Below are positions 47,031-60,665 of a stretch of 64,000 nucleotides of DNA, piece by piece. The notes beneath the pieces are model-generated. The model was given only the letters and a program-made list of their open reading frames with translations. It did not search any database and was not told the origin of the DNA. The stretch lies in contig JADHZB010001057.1 of the NCBI GenBank assembly GCA_015657535.1, positions 37,924-101,923 on the forward strand. The letters are read 5' to 3'. A program made the translations under genes and the position numbers. Each line of letters opens with the position of its first letter. Position 1 is the stretch's first letter. The DNA comes from Nephromyces sp. MM_2019. Its lineage: Eukaryota; Apicomplexa; Aconoidasida; Nephromycida.

Positions 47031-49702
47031 CACTTGAATATCGAAGAGAAAAATATCAAATAGAAGCTTGCTCACGAGCAATAAAACTTTTTTGCAAACA
47101 AGGCAAAGCATGAGCATAATATGCGCGCTACGTCTGATGGCCGCAACTTCAATGATTCGCAAGAAGGCATAAAAAATTAAGTCTGTCGAAAGAGAGCGTG
47201 TTATCTCAGACCACTAAAAAAAGAGTGGAAAAGATGTAATTATAGTTTTTTTCTTACATTACGGGGCAAGTCGCGCTAATGATAATAATCGATATTGCCG
47301 CCGTCAGCGCCTGTGCAGGGCTTGAAGACCTTTGTATAAATTATTATAAAATTACTGCTACTACATTACACAGACACAATGCTCTCTATAAATGGCCAAT
47401 AGCTAAAAACCACCAATTCATGGTGCTTTTTCATTCAGTATCCACTGATAAGGCCTCGTACCCCCGTTTCTGCTTTGTCTAGCTACCCCCAAAGTAATAG
47501 CACAGGTATAAGGTTTGGTAGCACTAGCGAAGCGATTGATGGAAGCACAATGAATATCTATTATTAAGAATATTACTCGATACCAATGAAGCACAAGTAG
47601 CTTAATTTTACCGTGCACAAAGTATCAACTATTTGTGTCAGAATCCTGTGCTAATCATAGCTGTACCTCTGCATATACATGTAAACGTATATTCGTCTTC
47701 TGAATAAAGCTATTTTGTAGAACAGTTACAGGCACTAAGTGGATGCTAGCGGTACCTTAAAGGCAATATCCGTTGTGGATTTCGATTTGCATGTTGATAT
47801 GCAGTCCTAAAGAACAGAAACCCTAAAGTGTGGCCTGAGCACGGCTGAAGCCACATTACACATTAAAGTTTTTACTTCAATGTGCTGCAAATGCGGTAAC
47901 AAGCACCAGCTACTCTAATAGGCAATTGGGCAAGTGGTGCTCCTAGGTTAAGGATAAATCATTTTGCTGGAAATTAGCTGGGGACTCTAATATATTACAG
48001 CTTATGAAACGGCTAAAAAAGCTGAAAACAAATCAAGGTAATTCATGTTAAATCGCTCTGAAGTGCTTCCACTGTAAAGCACTATTCAGAGAAGCCGGGG
48101 AAGAATCAAAATTTGTTCAGAGGCAACGATAGGGAAAGCAGGAAGATGATTCAAAATACAAGGTGATCAATGAACTAGTAAGCACTCAACCTAGAAATTT
48201 ACAATATCACAACTATGATGTTAGGTTATATCATAAGCCCTGCACACCAGTTTGTCAACACGATGCAGCAGAGTTTTCATGAGTTTTTAACGGTAGGAAA
48301 TGTCAACCGTATTGATGGGAGCCCCGCAAAGGGACCCCGTTCTTACATCGTCATATAGACACTACTGGATAGGGCTTTCTCTTAAAACAATTAACTGCAG
48401 TAAACGAACTCATTTATAGCAGCTTAGAGATTTTCAGCGGATAAACGGCAACTTTAAATTAAACAAATAATGCGGCCTCCACACACCAAGTGTTTTGTGC
48501 TTCCCAACGAGTATGCCAAAACTCCCAGTTCTTATTGTCTCAATACAAGGGTTAATATCCCATTTATCCACTGAAACCGACAAGCCGTACATCATAAAAA
48601 CTCGTATTTAGAAGCCTCAAAAAAGCTCCCTTGGATGTCAGCAAGTCCGATTCAAACAATACTGAAATTTCCTTTCAAAAATTCAGTGTCTTGCCAAAAA
48701 GAGGCAAAGATGACATTCGAACTTGACGGGCTACTTACTAGCCCCGCGGAAGTAGAAAATTCGCAAAAACTTTTTAAGTAGTATCAAAAACAAATATTCA
48801 GCAACTCAGCAACGCTTTCGCAGCAGTCACAGTTTGAGAATGCACAGTCCTAGAAACGCACAATCATGCATGAAATATCCACATCAACTGAAATCACTTA
48901 AAAAAAAATTACCAAACGGTAGGGTAGTCGCAGCAGCATCTCCATCATCTAGGAACATAAGTGTAGCTCTATGGAATCAATGTGACTTCCATAAATGTCT
49001 TCACTCCACGTATGCAATAAGTGAAACACAATTCTCAACAGGCCATAATAATTCGAAAAACCTAACGGAAAACAGAAATGCGCATCCGCAGCACCAGATA
49101 TCTTATAGCAGTTCAGTTTTAATCACCAGACCAATCAGATGATACGTGTGTGAAATACACGAGACATTGCAAATCAACCGCAAATTAAGCATTACGATGA
49201 ACAAAGCTACCTTTCATTACCAGGAGAATCGGATGAGACGCGTATAAAATACTCAAAAATTAAATCAATCGCAACAGGAGACTAAGGTGAGATCAAGGGA
49301 CAAAAAACAGCTCGAAAATCGCTTCTCAGGTTGCTCAATAACTAGAAGCGAAATTGTGCGGTGAGCAAGGTATTTTCCAGAGTCAAACGGTGGCCTACAG
49401 TGGCTTCTCAACGCATGAAGAAAGGGAAGTGTGTGATATCCAATACCTATGTATATACTAAAAGAATATGCTGTCCAAACGGTAAGTGGAGAGTCTCGCA
49501 CTCATGTGCAACGAAACAATCATTCATAAGATGTAATATAACAGAAAGAAAAAATGCGGAAAAATGAAGGAATAAGACTTCTTATGGGAAATATTTACAC
49601 ACTTCATCTCGAAATACAACCAAAGATATCGTCTTTCCACTGGAACGTCACTCTACATGGAACTAGCATATATCATCAGTCAGTATAAGCAAATAAACTT
49701 GC
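47031..49702. other. Intergenic, no clear gene
   Basis: AT-rich spacer between convergent genes. A 103-codon plus-strand frame at 48834-49142, rich in His, Ser and Asn, has no splice or motif support. The remainder has frequent stops. Confidence 0.35.
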
Positions 49703-49787
49703 TCATCCTAGGTACAGTACCGCCAAAGCCTTCAGAAACTCTTCAGAATCATAAACGCTCTCATACTTTATATAAGCATTTACTGAA
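49703..49787 (-). CDS. Possible alternative last exon of the acidic membrane protein
   Basis: An 85-nt segment opens after TTTCTTAG at 49788 and encodes SVNAYIKYESVYDSEEFLKA plus seven residues, then a stop. It fits in phase (2) with a GTAACT donor at 49955 that overlaps the stop codon of exon 8. Use of it would replace a C-terminus ending RKRIT by a 27-aa extension. The 168-nt intron contains a 9-bp tandem repeat as its pyrimidine tract. Confidence 0.4.
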
Positions 49788-49799
49788 CTAAGAAAGCAG

Positions 49800-49842
49800 A
49801 AAAAACAACAAAAACAACAAAAACAACAAAAACAACAAAAAC
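49800..49842. repeat. AAAAACAAC 9-bp tandem array
   Basis: About 4.7 copies of AAAAACAAC. On the minus strand it reads TTTTTGTTG and forms the polypyrimidine tract just upstream of the 49788 acceptor. Confidence 0.85.
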
Positions 49843-49951
49843 TGAAGAACAGTTTAGAGCTAAGACGATGTTGCGCGCCAAATATATCCAACTTTAGTCA
49901 AATGATCCACCTGATAAATAAGTGAATATAAAATCTACTTCTTCCTACGAG

Positions 49952-52900
49952 TTACGTTATCCTTTTTCTAATGGAAGATCGGGTTTTGCCAGTATTTACG
50001 GTCATATCATCTTGATCAAGTCCCTCTTCAGCGGCATCGCTCCCTTCTCTATAAACTAAATCGGGTGAAGCTTCAGTCTTCTTTCTTGCACCCCTTGCCC
50101 GTGTAGTCGCAGATGTTTTGCTTTGCTGATTAGGAGACTCTGAAGAATCTTCATCAGACTGCGTATCCTTCATGAAACCTTGCATCTTAGTGTTTTTTCG
50201 CATGGTTTCCTTCTCCTGCAAAACAGTGAAGGCGTCTTCTTGTCTTGTGCGCTGCTCTTCCGGCTTAGCAGCGAATAAAGCTTGCCACCTCGCAAGGTTC
50301 GTATAGGTGGAATAGATCAGAAACAAGAGGACTCTGAAAAGGGTAAGTTTTAAAAATATTCAAAATGTGAGGGGGGGAGGAGGGGAAAATATCTCCTTAG
50401 AGAGCTTTAATGCTTAGTAAATTCATAAACTTAAGAGGCTAAGCGGTAAAAAAAGGTTTTCTGATGAGAGCAGAGAATAGAAACGCTTCATAACTGGCTT
50501 CTCCTATCAGTGTATGACTAAGAATTCACTATAAAATTGAGATAGAATACCTCCATACATGCAGTGCGTGGAGGACCGTGATAAACCTCGGGGTTTTTTG
50601 GAGTCGAATTGAAAAAAATATCCAATTTATCAAAGGAAGTGAGCAGCAGGGAGCCATTAAATAGTTGTTGACACGATACCATGTACACACACATAGAACT
50701 AGATGAAATTGCAAGCTCAGAGTAAATTCCAGATAATAGCTAAACATAACATTTTAATATCGAATCCTAAAAGATAAATTTTGAGGGTGGTGCTAGAAAA
50801 GACAGCCTATAGATAATTGTATGTTGTTTTGTCATCTGAGCCACATGATCTGTGTGTGTGTGTGTGTGTGTGTTTATATCTTTATCTCTGAGTGTATGCG
50901 CGTATGTGTATTTATCTATGTATGTGAGTGTATGTGTGCGTGTTATATGTGTTCATTCCTCTATTTGTCTTTAAACCATATCCCCCAATGAAACCAGTAT
51001 ATCTCACTATAGAAAGAAGCTAAAAAAAAAAAAGTTCGGCATCTTGGAAAAACCGTAAAAACTTCATTCAGGAGGAGCAGGAAATCTTAAATCCCAGAAA
51101 ACAACACACACAATAGCTGCATCACTAAGAGATTCTAAAAAGATCCTCAAAATATGTTTCACTCTGATGAAAAAATTGTTTCAGCACAATGAAAATGCAA
51201 TCACAGACATCATAAGCAAATTCCCTCCTTTTTTCGTTAATCTTACGCAAAGCTACAATGAAGAAACATCTTCATCTCACTCCTAAACTCACATGAACAA
51301 GATTGTATAATAAAGCATTTTGGGGGTCTCTCCAAAATCCAATAGATACATATCAAGGTATCTCTTTAGGTATTGCTTCATCAGTTGCTGCTGCTCTTCC
51401 ATAGAATCCACAAAATCACTAAAATCAAATCCACCCTTGGGCTGTGGCAAAAGCTGTCCATGGCACAACACACAAGATAACAATTGGATAGAAAGGGATT
51501 CACTAAAAATACGGTATGTAATTCCTCATATTTTCGCGCATGTCTGAATATGAATTTCTTGCATGTATATGTCTCTGTGTGTACCTCAATCTCTTTAGCT
51601 TGTTTGCTCGATAAAATATAGGCAGCAGTAAAAAGGAGAGCAAAAATTAGCGAAACTTCAAGCATTTAAAGAAACCTGCACACAATTGAAACATTCGTGT
51701 TTTCATAGCGAAAAAACTCCTCACAAAAACTCTCTTTGAAACATGCACTGCCGTGTGTCCGAGGTTCAGAATTTCTCCCTATTGATGAAGCACCCTTTAG
51801 GATTACCAGTAGCTTGAATCGCTTGTACAGCGACACCTTCACAGGAGCCTCATCAAAAACAACATCTTCAATGAGGGAACCTTTCTCTACTCCTTGCATG
51901 AATATGCCGATTCCTTTAAATGAAACCTTCGCTAGCAAGGACTGCAGAAAAATATGGATTAAAAAATGATGCTACTAATGAAGAATGCTTGCTCCGACAC
52001 ACACACGCGCATTATACGCAACAAAAGCCTAGTGTAGTACAACCAATTGAAGACGAGGAAATCAAGTATGCAAAGCTGCATAGACAAACACGCTTATAGA
52101 CAAGTTTTTAGGCATGCGTGCGAACACATGCTTACAAGCACACACACGTGTTATTATAGGCAGGAAAAAAGCGTAAAAAACGTCTCAAATTGAAGAGAAA
52201 AACACGTTCTACCAACACAATCCGTAAAGTACAAACTTCTGAAATTTATCACCCATTTCTAGTTTTAAGTGCATTTTTTAGTATCGTGAAGCTGTGTATC
52301 ATGCTCCTGTGCAACAGCGACAAAGAAATCAAAGCACCCATTTTCTCACCTCAAAAACATCCTGGGGTAAATCTATAGAAGATGCTTCCCGAATCTTATC
52401 CCTTTAACATACAGGGGAAAGAAGAAAAGAATTGAATTCAAAAGACACGACAAACACAAATAAAAAAATTTAATGCCTAAACAGAAGGACAGAAAACGTA
52501 CGAAAATGAGCAAAAGCAAAGCCTCTGGACACGGGAGAAGAATGGGTAAAATCGGCAAAGAGTTAAGTGTGTCCTATATTGGAATAGCATAGAGCAGCAC
52601 AAGAGGTAAAAATTCATAATAAATTTGGTAAGCTGATAATCAACGTTTAAAAATATGAGTAAGCGAATATTTTGAAGGCAAATCTCTAAAAAATCAGCAA
52701 AAACATGAAAATCAGTAAAAAAACTTGGAAAAATAATCAAAAACGTCAAAAAAGCAGCAAAATACTGATTTTTTCGCTCAATTGAGATCTTTGAATCGTC
52801 TTTAAACGTGCTGATAAGCATATGTAAAAATACTTGCAGCACTTGAAAATCTCTCCATCATAGATGCAGTCAGAACATTCAATTAAAAGCAGATGAAGCG

Positions 52901-55900
52901 AGTAAAAAAACACGAAAAGAAAACTTGAATCAGCTCAAGCACAAGAGAAAAAATAGATTACAAAAAAGCACACATAGGCAGAAGTCAGTAATATAGAAAG
53001 CTGAAGTAAGGCAAAGCAGACAACAGCTATCCTTCACGAATATATCGAATTAGCAAAATGATTGATAAACAAAAAATTACCCGGCTTCAAAGTCATTAGT
53101 AATCTTTATCAATTCTATATCATCGTAAATATTTCCCTGAAAGCAAACACACATCCAAATTGAAAAAAATTTAAAATCAAGCATTGAAAAGAGGGATCAA
53201 TCAAGAAGAAGAGGGAATCTTGTGGTTGGTGTACATCCACTGGAACATAAATAAAACGAGAGTGGGGGGAAAAGTCAAAGAACGTAGCTTCTGCGGGGAT
53301 TTTGGCAGTCTCCAAAGCAGTGTAAGTCAGCCACTAACACAATCAGGTCTTATGGTGAGGAGCATTAACACTCAAAGCACACACATAAGGGAGACTCCAA
53401 AAAGCACACGAAGAGGACACCACCACGCACACGAAGAGGACACCATCAAGCACACACAGAGGACCCCGAGAAGCACAAAAAGATGAAACTACATCACAAA
53501 AGCTTAAATAATCCACAACATAAAAAAACACAACGCACATCAACCAAGCGAAAGCGCACACACTATTACAAGGTTAGCAACTTCTTTACGATAAAAAACA
53601 CAAAATTAGGGATTCTCCACCATTTGGCCCATTCGAAAGCTTAACTTTTCTATGTAACAATAATCCACTAAGTATGGATGCCCAGAGACATGAAATTAGG
53701 CATATAAACTACCACTATGATGATTAACAACTTGTGCAAAAGCAAATTCGTAACAAATAAAAACACACGCAATCCCCAAACTTAAATACAAAAAAAAACC
53801 CCATACGAAAAGTTTTGAAGCGCAAAAAGAGAGAATTAGTTCACTCAAACACACAGTGTACGTACACTCCAGATCAAGCCCACTCTATCACATACTCCAT
53901 AACACACAGCTAACATACCTTTTGACTATGTAGCTGAGAATTACTCGAATGCACCTCTAAAGAGTACTGAAGTTTTTTTGTTAAAACCATAGATACAAGG
54001 AGTACATTAAGCTTTCTATGCAGAAACGTGGAAATATCTACTGACGGTAGAGAATAGTGATACCTGAAAATATAGTAAAAAGGGCTATTCTGAGTATGAA
54101 ACAGCAGTCTTCCTATTCTCAAAAAAAAGTGCTGACTCTAAAAATTACCATCAGAATAGAAGGCTATAAAAATTCTACCCTCACCAGCTGCTTTTATTAT
54201 TTTGAAGAGTTTCAGCAGCGATATATTAAAAAAATAAAAAAGTTAAACTTTCTTCAAAAATTCGTGAAAATTTCAAGTAAAAAAAGCAAAGTTAGACATA
54301 AAAACAGTGATCAATCAGCTTATCACTCTCTGTGTTTACAAAAGGACGGATAAGCGATATGTTTAACATCGACTACAAAAGAACTGCATTGACCAAATCA
54401 ATCCCTCAAAAAATATCTTCTAGATAATCATATTATCAACAGAATTGCTGCATCTTCCAAATAAATTTATTATGCCTTCATTTTATGAAAAGGAGCTGGT
54501 AAACGCAACACACACAAAAAAGATCTGGATAACTCATGACAGACTTAAAGCTTTTTTAGGTGTCTCAATGCCACCTTAAAATTACTTACAAATCTGTAAT
54601 AGTATTAACCTATAAATAATAGATATTGTTCACGAAAAAAGTCAATCGTAAATTTGGAAAAACGAAAGAAATATAATTCTCACCCACCTCTCCTCAGATG
54701 ACTCTAGGGAAACCCCAAATGATAGCTTTAGAATATTGCGGCAAAATTCTGCTTGGAAGCTTACAGGGGAAGCTTCCATGAAGGCGCCATAGTCGCTAAA
54801 AGATTCAACAGTCTCCGAAGATAACTTCAAGACAATATCCCAGCAAGAATTTTTGGCGCCTACTTTCTTTGGGGTGAAGATCTTGAAGCTTAAAGCAAAA
54901 CCTGACTTACCTGTTGTAACTTTCATAAAGTTATCCGACAAAACTCGCAAGGTTTTTCTAGGAGTTATATCCGTCACAGCGGCTGGCCCATCCGCCGCGC
55001 TTTCGAAATCAAGGTTTTTTGCAAAAAATCTGAAACTCCGTTCATATGCAGAGAACGCATTCATCATGTGATTATAGCTGTAGCCCTGCTTTGGGAAAAC
55101 AGGGAAAGCCTTGTACTTTGTCGGGTCCATGTTGTATTCATGCCTCACTTTCTCAAACAATTCCACCTCTTTAAAGACGGATAAAGCAGGAATCGAATGC
55201 TTCATTCCAACATCTGGATAGTACTTAATTGGGGCTTCAAGGCCTACATGAAATATGCCCACAGCCCCCTCCCTCTGCTTCTTCGATAATTGATCGTATG
55301 GCGCGTATCTGCTGCTTTTGAACCCTGCAAGATGCTCGAACTCCTTGGCGGATTCAGTATGTTCAGGCGATATATTTATTCTATAATTTTCATTTTGGGG
55401 GATTTCAGTCTCGTTGGATACGGTTTCCCCCGTTATCACATCATCCGCTGAGAATTCGGTTGCCTCAAAAGTTTCGTTCACCGCATCCTCTAGAGGATTT
55501 TCTTCTGTCTCAATGGCAAAAAGATCATTGGATTCTTCAGGAAAGTTGTGATCGACATCCTTATTGGAAAAAGGTGACTCTTCATCAAGAGCTTCGCTAA
55601 GTGGGGTATCATCAACTTCGACATTGTCCAAATCGTCATCAAGATCGTCAGAAAATTCGCTCGAGTCTGTATTTGATTCATGTTCACGCGCTTCACTCCC
55701 AAATGCAAAAGTATGCAATTCCTCTTGGTTGTCATAAGGAATCCCTGAGCTGCCTGATTCATCGTAATCATTAGCTGCGATATCAACTCTATCACCTTGC
55801 GAGTCTTCATTGCTCAAAGCTGCCTCCACAAAATCCGTAGAGGAGGAATTGCCATCCCCGTCTACGTATGTATCACTGGAAAATTCATCTTTTAGTAGAA

Positions 55901-56126
55901 CTTCATAATCGGAATTGAAATTTTCCGAGTCTGCAGCATGAACCAATGGCAATGCACTTGCAATCGTAACCAAGTTAGGGTAGTAAGCAGTTAAAGAGAA
56001 GTTATCATTGGGAAAATAAAGCGGTTGCTGCTGCGTTGTTGAGTACCTTATATTCAAGTTAGAAAAACACAACAACCCAACAAAGCACAGCAAGTTTACA
56101 GCCGAGCACTGATAGAGAGCCCTCAT
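49952..56126 (-). CDS. Acidic secretory-pathway membrane protein (unassigned)
   Basis: Eight exons, 56126-54684, 53966-53919, 53136-53081, 52401-52350, 51941-51794, 51655-51585, 51453-51293 and 50333-49952, join in phase throughout to give 786 aa. Residues 1-22 are a signal peptide (hydrophobic core LLCFVGLLCF). Residues about 65-265 are extremely Asp/Glu/Ser-rich. A folded luminal domain follows to about 620, probably beta-rich at its end (LAKVSFKGIGIFMQG). Exons 5/6 create one membrane helix (LLVILKVSLIFALLFTAAY), and exons 7/8 a second (MLYYTILFIVLLFLIYSTY). The loop between them (about 55 aa) is helical, with MEEQQQLMKQYLKRYLDMY. The tail of about 110 aa is hydrophilic and basic at its end. 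That both helices become continuous only after splicing supports the model. Acidic lumen plus C-terminal helices recalls ER or translocon-associated proteins, but I recognise no family. The small exons of 48-71 nt contrast with the 1443-nt first exon. Confidence 0.75.
50851..50873. repeat. (TG)n microsatellite
   Basis: Eleven and a half uninterrupted TG units, followed by 80 bp of decayed TGTATG/TGTGTG sequence. It lies in intron 7 of the acidic membrane-protein gene. Confidence 0.9.
53395..53480. repeat. Imperfect ~27-bp tandem repeat
   Basis: Three units of the type GAAGAGGACACCACCACGCA, with variants AGAGGACACCATCAAGCACA and AGAGGACCCCGAGAAGCACA. Located in an intron (exons 2-3) of the acidic membrane-protein gene, and far more GC-rich than its surroundings. 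Confidence 0.65.
53855..53868. other. 14-bp perfect palindrome AGTGTACGTACACT
   Basis: A fully self-complementary 14-mer in an intron. The core GTGTACGTACA recurs twice near 63.2 kb, 58 bp apart. Confidence 0.5.
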
Positions 56127-59100
56127 TTCTGCGAAAGTCCGAAAGAGTTAGCCAAACAAACCACAAACAGGGGAGGCGAATGTGTCAATTACCTCGTCAC
56201 ATCATTCGCCCAAACTTCAGTCCATACGGAAGCAATCATACAGCAGTGAATAGGTGAGATAGCTGAATAAAAAGAACGCTACTAACCATCACCAGAGCAA
56301 AGAAAGTGCAATGAAGCCACCGGATAACTGCCACAGGGACCCTTTAAATATTCGATGTATGCCTGCACTCGATTTTATCTAAGCATGTGCCTCGTGAATG
56401 AAGAATGTTTTCGCGCCAACACTTGTGTCCAGGGTGAGGCATGTGCGCCTACCACGCATAGTGCCATTATTGCTCCATTTTGTGTTTACTCGCTGAAGCT
56501 GAAGGACACGCTTCTACGAGTTGATACGCTGGTGGTGGCTTCGCGCGGTATACGTAGGTGGTGACATCTTTAGTGACTGTTCAGCGTCACCTCATCACGA
56601 TCAGGCCCGACTGTGGTATATATACACTTGATTTATGCATTTGATATCTATTTGATACATTTTGAGATTTATGTTTTCTATTTCATTCATATTTTTGACT
56701 TATATTTAATACATTTATATATTTTTTCATATAGAGCTATGCATGTAGTATTTTTTTTTTTGTATGACTCTATGTGTGGTTCATACATATTTTTGGTGTG
56801 TGACTACATAGTATAACTATATAGCTGTCTATATCGTTTTTCTTTCGCGACTATGTATTCGTAGTTCATATATTTTTTTGTGTGACTACAAGTATACAAC
56901 TGTGGCACTATATAAAAAGAAATATATTTGTCAAGGCGTATGGATACAGCTTTGCTCCATCTTTGAGTGTATTTCAAAAAGGTCAATTCACATAACTATT
57001 CGTAGACTTGTAGTTGTCTCTCGGCTTTCCCATTGCGCAGAGTTCACTAAATAATGAGTGTACTGAAATTTTTTCCCCTTTGCTATAGATATGCCCTACT
57101 TTTATCTTGTGCTTATAAAAAGGGTAATTATAAATTTTGCAGTTTTTTCGATGTGGTTCTTTTGTTACAGGAATACCAAACTTGATATCCGTTTTCATTT
57201 AAATAGAGGTTCTCCAAAACGAATTCTCCTATAGGGTTAAATCGGAATTATACGACTCTGTTTTACTGTAGTATTTTTGGCTGCTTGTCATAGCGGTTTC
57301 GTGCTTGATTATAGTTTCTTGTTGCGGGTTGGATATATGCCGATTGTTTATTTTCCTTGCATGAAATGCAATTACCTTCACGATGTCTTGCATCATCTTG
57401 CTGGCTCACCATCTAGTGAATTTCGCTCCTTTTTTCGGATTTTTATTTTTATTTTTCAGTTTGCAAAAACAATCATTTTCAGACATTAGCAGCTTGACTC
57501 CTGTGAACTTCGGTTCAGCCACAACGATAAGCTACTTTTTTATGCCATCCAAGCTCGTATAACTTACGGAAACTGATCTGATTCTTCCTTTTTTTTCGAA
57601 AGGAGAAAAACTTCTCTTATAGCCTTCTTAAAAAAGTGCACAACTTGAGGGATTTTAACCAATTTTTTTGATAGCATAAGGAGTAACTTAAAGCTTCCAT
57701 TAGGTATTACGTACGCTACAAACTCTATGCAAAGTTTCAGTGGCAGATGCGATTTCTTAGTTTCTGTAGCATGCTAAGTGATTTTAAAGCGTTATTTCAG
57801 CAGTTTAAAGTGCTCAAATAGCTTTTTGGTGGCAAATTCGTTTCCAAATTTTATCCTCTGATGCATTAAAATAATGTGTTATGCGATTTTTCACCCTTCA
57901 TTTCGTTACTCGCACATTTTTCCCTTTGATATTTGGTTTTATCCTATTTTTGCAGTATCCACCCTTCTGTACCGCTATTTCGTAGCAGCAGCGGCCTTCC
58001 TCAGCCCCGATTATTGCTGCTTCATTTGCAAATACTTCTATCTAGTGCGATGCCGTACCTCCCTTGCATCCACTTTTTTTTTGCATGCATTCTCGTTTTT
58101 CAATATGACAACTAGTAGCGTAAAAAAGAAGTAATTCTATATATTTTTAGCATGCAAATGCTCCCTCAGATATCCACTCCATAAATAGCTGGGAAGTAAT
58201 GTGTATTGCAGGATGCACAAAACTTTGTCTATAGCTTTCAATAACTTTGGAATATGTACTACAGTCAAAATGGCTAGCATAAACACATGTCTTTCATCAC
58301 CCTGCAAAACGATTGCAGGCCTTTACTTTTGAAAATGGAGCAGCTTTATTAGCTGCGTATGATATATTTATTGGACAAACAGTTTCATCAAGTATAAGCG
58401 AAACCGTGCAGACATAGAATTATTGATAAAAAAATGTAAAATATGCAAGCAAGGTAAAATCTGATGAATCAATAACTAGTACCTTTCAGAAATTAGGTTG
58501 GAAATAAAGGTTTGCAGCCACGAATAATTGGCTGGGTAAAACTTGATTGTCCAACATTGGATACACTGTTTGGACCCAATGAAAGGAATTAATTTTGTGC
58601 GCATATGCTTCGCGTAAATGTTTCTAAATTAAATAAGCTTCTAGAAAAATGGAGTTTATATGTGTTTTTGCCATATATTATATAGCTACTTGCCCATTTG
58701 ACTACCAAACAGGGTATAAATCTTTACACCCTCAGCTGCTGTTGGTATATCTACTTAAAGGTTAATTTTAGCGTATAGACTTACGGAAATCGAAAAAATC
58801 CTTCCTCTACTAGCTGTTATGCACACAATAGCGCCGGAGAATCGAGTTATATTTCCTGTTATTAAGGGCATTTCTCAGTAAAATCAAAAAAGAAATGATG
58901 ACTAGAAAATCTCTAGGCTAAAGCTAGTTGCTCACTTGCACCTATTTTGCTACGAAATACATCAGGAGGTTATCGAAAATATAATGTGGCTACAGAAATA
59001 ATATTTTGGGTTTCTAAAAAGAAGTCAGATTGTGCAAAGTTTATGTTTATTGTATATAATCTCGGTGCAACTACTGCATTTATATGGTTACAGGGGTTTT

Positions 59101-60665
59101 GCCACGCTGAATAACCATTTTAAGGTTTAAAAAGAAGTAAATACAAAGATAGTTTCTTCTGTTTCTATTTTATGAAGTATACGCGACAGTTTTAATCCAC
59201 TTTCATAAAAATATCTGGTGTGTGCGTTCTTTTTGGCATGAATTTTTAGAACCCTAGAGCTTTTTCTACTTTTAAGATACTTTTTGTTATCTTCACTTTG
59301 GCAGTTCCCGCAATGAAACCCAAAAAATAATGCAATTTGTGCAGATTTAGTAAACCAAAAGAAAAAATGAATGCAGCCCATCGCGGTTTCTCTGTTTGAT
59401 AAGTTTTTTATAAAGCTAAAATTCCTCTGAGAACCTTCTCCGGGTTATTTTTTATTGAGCAAATATGCACAGCATGAGCCGCTAAGGCTTACAATAAGAT
59501 TCAGCAGTCACAGCTACTATTGCCTAGAAATAGATAGCACAAATTACCTGAATTACCTTATGTTAATGCCCTGAACATATTCTCTTCACCACGGGGGTTC
59601 GTAAAATCATAGCCTCTGCTTATTGCCAGGGTAAAATTGCCAAGAATTAAATTGGGAAAGCTCGCTATTTTCGTGACTTGCAAGGCATTTCTGAGTCTCA
59701 GCTTTTCAGTTTCTCATGTATTTTTTTTTATAGAAAATAGAGGCAGTGTAACTGCACCTGCTAGGAGGCAGAATAATTCATTCTGCCTTTTCATCAAAGT
59801 TTAGATTTCTTATTTTATGTGAAGAAGTGCCTCCTTCAATCGGTTTTTTCCGTGAACTTGAACCAAACAGCTGGCAGACGAACGAGGTATTGGTGATTAG
59901 AGGCCATAGCAGAGATTATACACAGACCAGGTTTCAGGCTAATAAAGACGATTTTACGGATCAATTTGGTTATCTCAGGTTTAGAAAATAGTACTCATGG
60001 CGGTTAACGAAGAAAAATATTGTTTTCAGCTCCATTTCGTTGTACTAAATCGCTTGTAAACGCCAATAATTTCTTGGAATCTATTTGTTAAGCAAGGGCT
60101 CACTTTGATATATGTTTTTTTATATTTAAGCAATGTCGCGATAAGTACATTTCTCCTTTGGAACTTGTAAAATTCGCTCACAGGCACTATAACTAGGGTA
60201 GTACTTCATGAATCGCTTTTGCTCTTATTATGAAACCGGCAGACACACTAATGTGTTTATAAAGATTTACTTCTTTTGCTTAAAGCCTTTAGTTTTGTAG
60301 TTTGTATTACCTTCACGCTTCCCACTCCCCTTACTTAGTGATGAGGCACAAAACGAGTCTTGCGGATAAGTCTCTTGTAGGCACACGTCATATTACGACA
60401 GGGTAGACTCCATGTCCTCGACATTATGGCGCATAATCGTGTTCTATGAGGGATGAAGCGTTGCTTCATACGAAGGTACCTCGCTCTTGTTTTGCATACG
60501 CCCTTGGCTTTCTGGCCTGTTTCTTGTTTTGTATCCAATGATCGCTGCTAGGCTCCCGCTTATTTCTCTTTCTAATTCTTTTTTTCTATACCACTCACAT
60601 CTTCTAAGAGTCACCGGCCTCTCCTGCATGTGGATTACATATATTTGACGACACCGACCGTTATT
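56127..60665. other. Intergenic between divergent genes
   Basis: 4.5 kb of T-rich DNA upstream of both flanking genes. Two minus-strand frames are possible exons without motif: 59127-59381 (includes FHCGNCQSEDNKKYLKSRKS) and 60484-60629 (MQERPVTLRRCEWYRKKELE), the latter ending at a GTACCT donor. The second would start only 36 bp from the next gene's ATG on the other strand, which makes it doubtful. Confidence 0.35.
56765..56910 (+). repeat. Two-copy ~90-bp degenerate repeat
   Basis: The stretch TTCATACATATTTTTGGTGT + GTGACTACATAGTATAACT (from about 56779) recurs as TTCATATATTTTTTTGTGTG + ACTACAAGTATACAACT (from about 56866). A weaker third relative (ATGTAGTATTTTTTTTTTTG) lies upstream. Confidence 0.55.

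Noticed and set aside
49703..49891. CCFCCFCCF-type cysteine-rich peptide
   Set aside because: The cysteines are the translation of the TTTTTGTTG array; only the part after the acceptor at 49788 looks coding.
52477..52842. 121-codon open frame on the minus strand, Phe/Leu/Ile-rich
   Set aside because: It lies between two well-phased exons of the acidic membrane-protein gene; its composition is what a T-rich intron gives by chance.
53343..53561. Cys/Val-rich minus-strand frame
   Set aside because: It is produced by the CACACG/AGGACACC tandem repeat in an intron.
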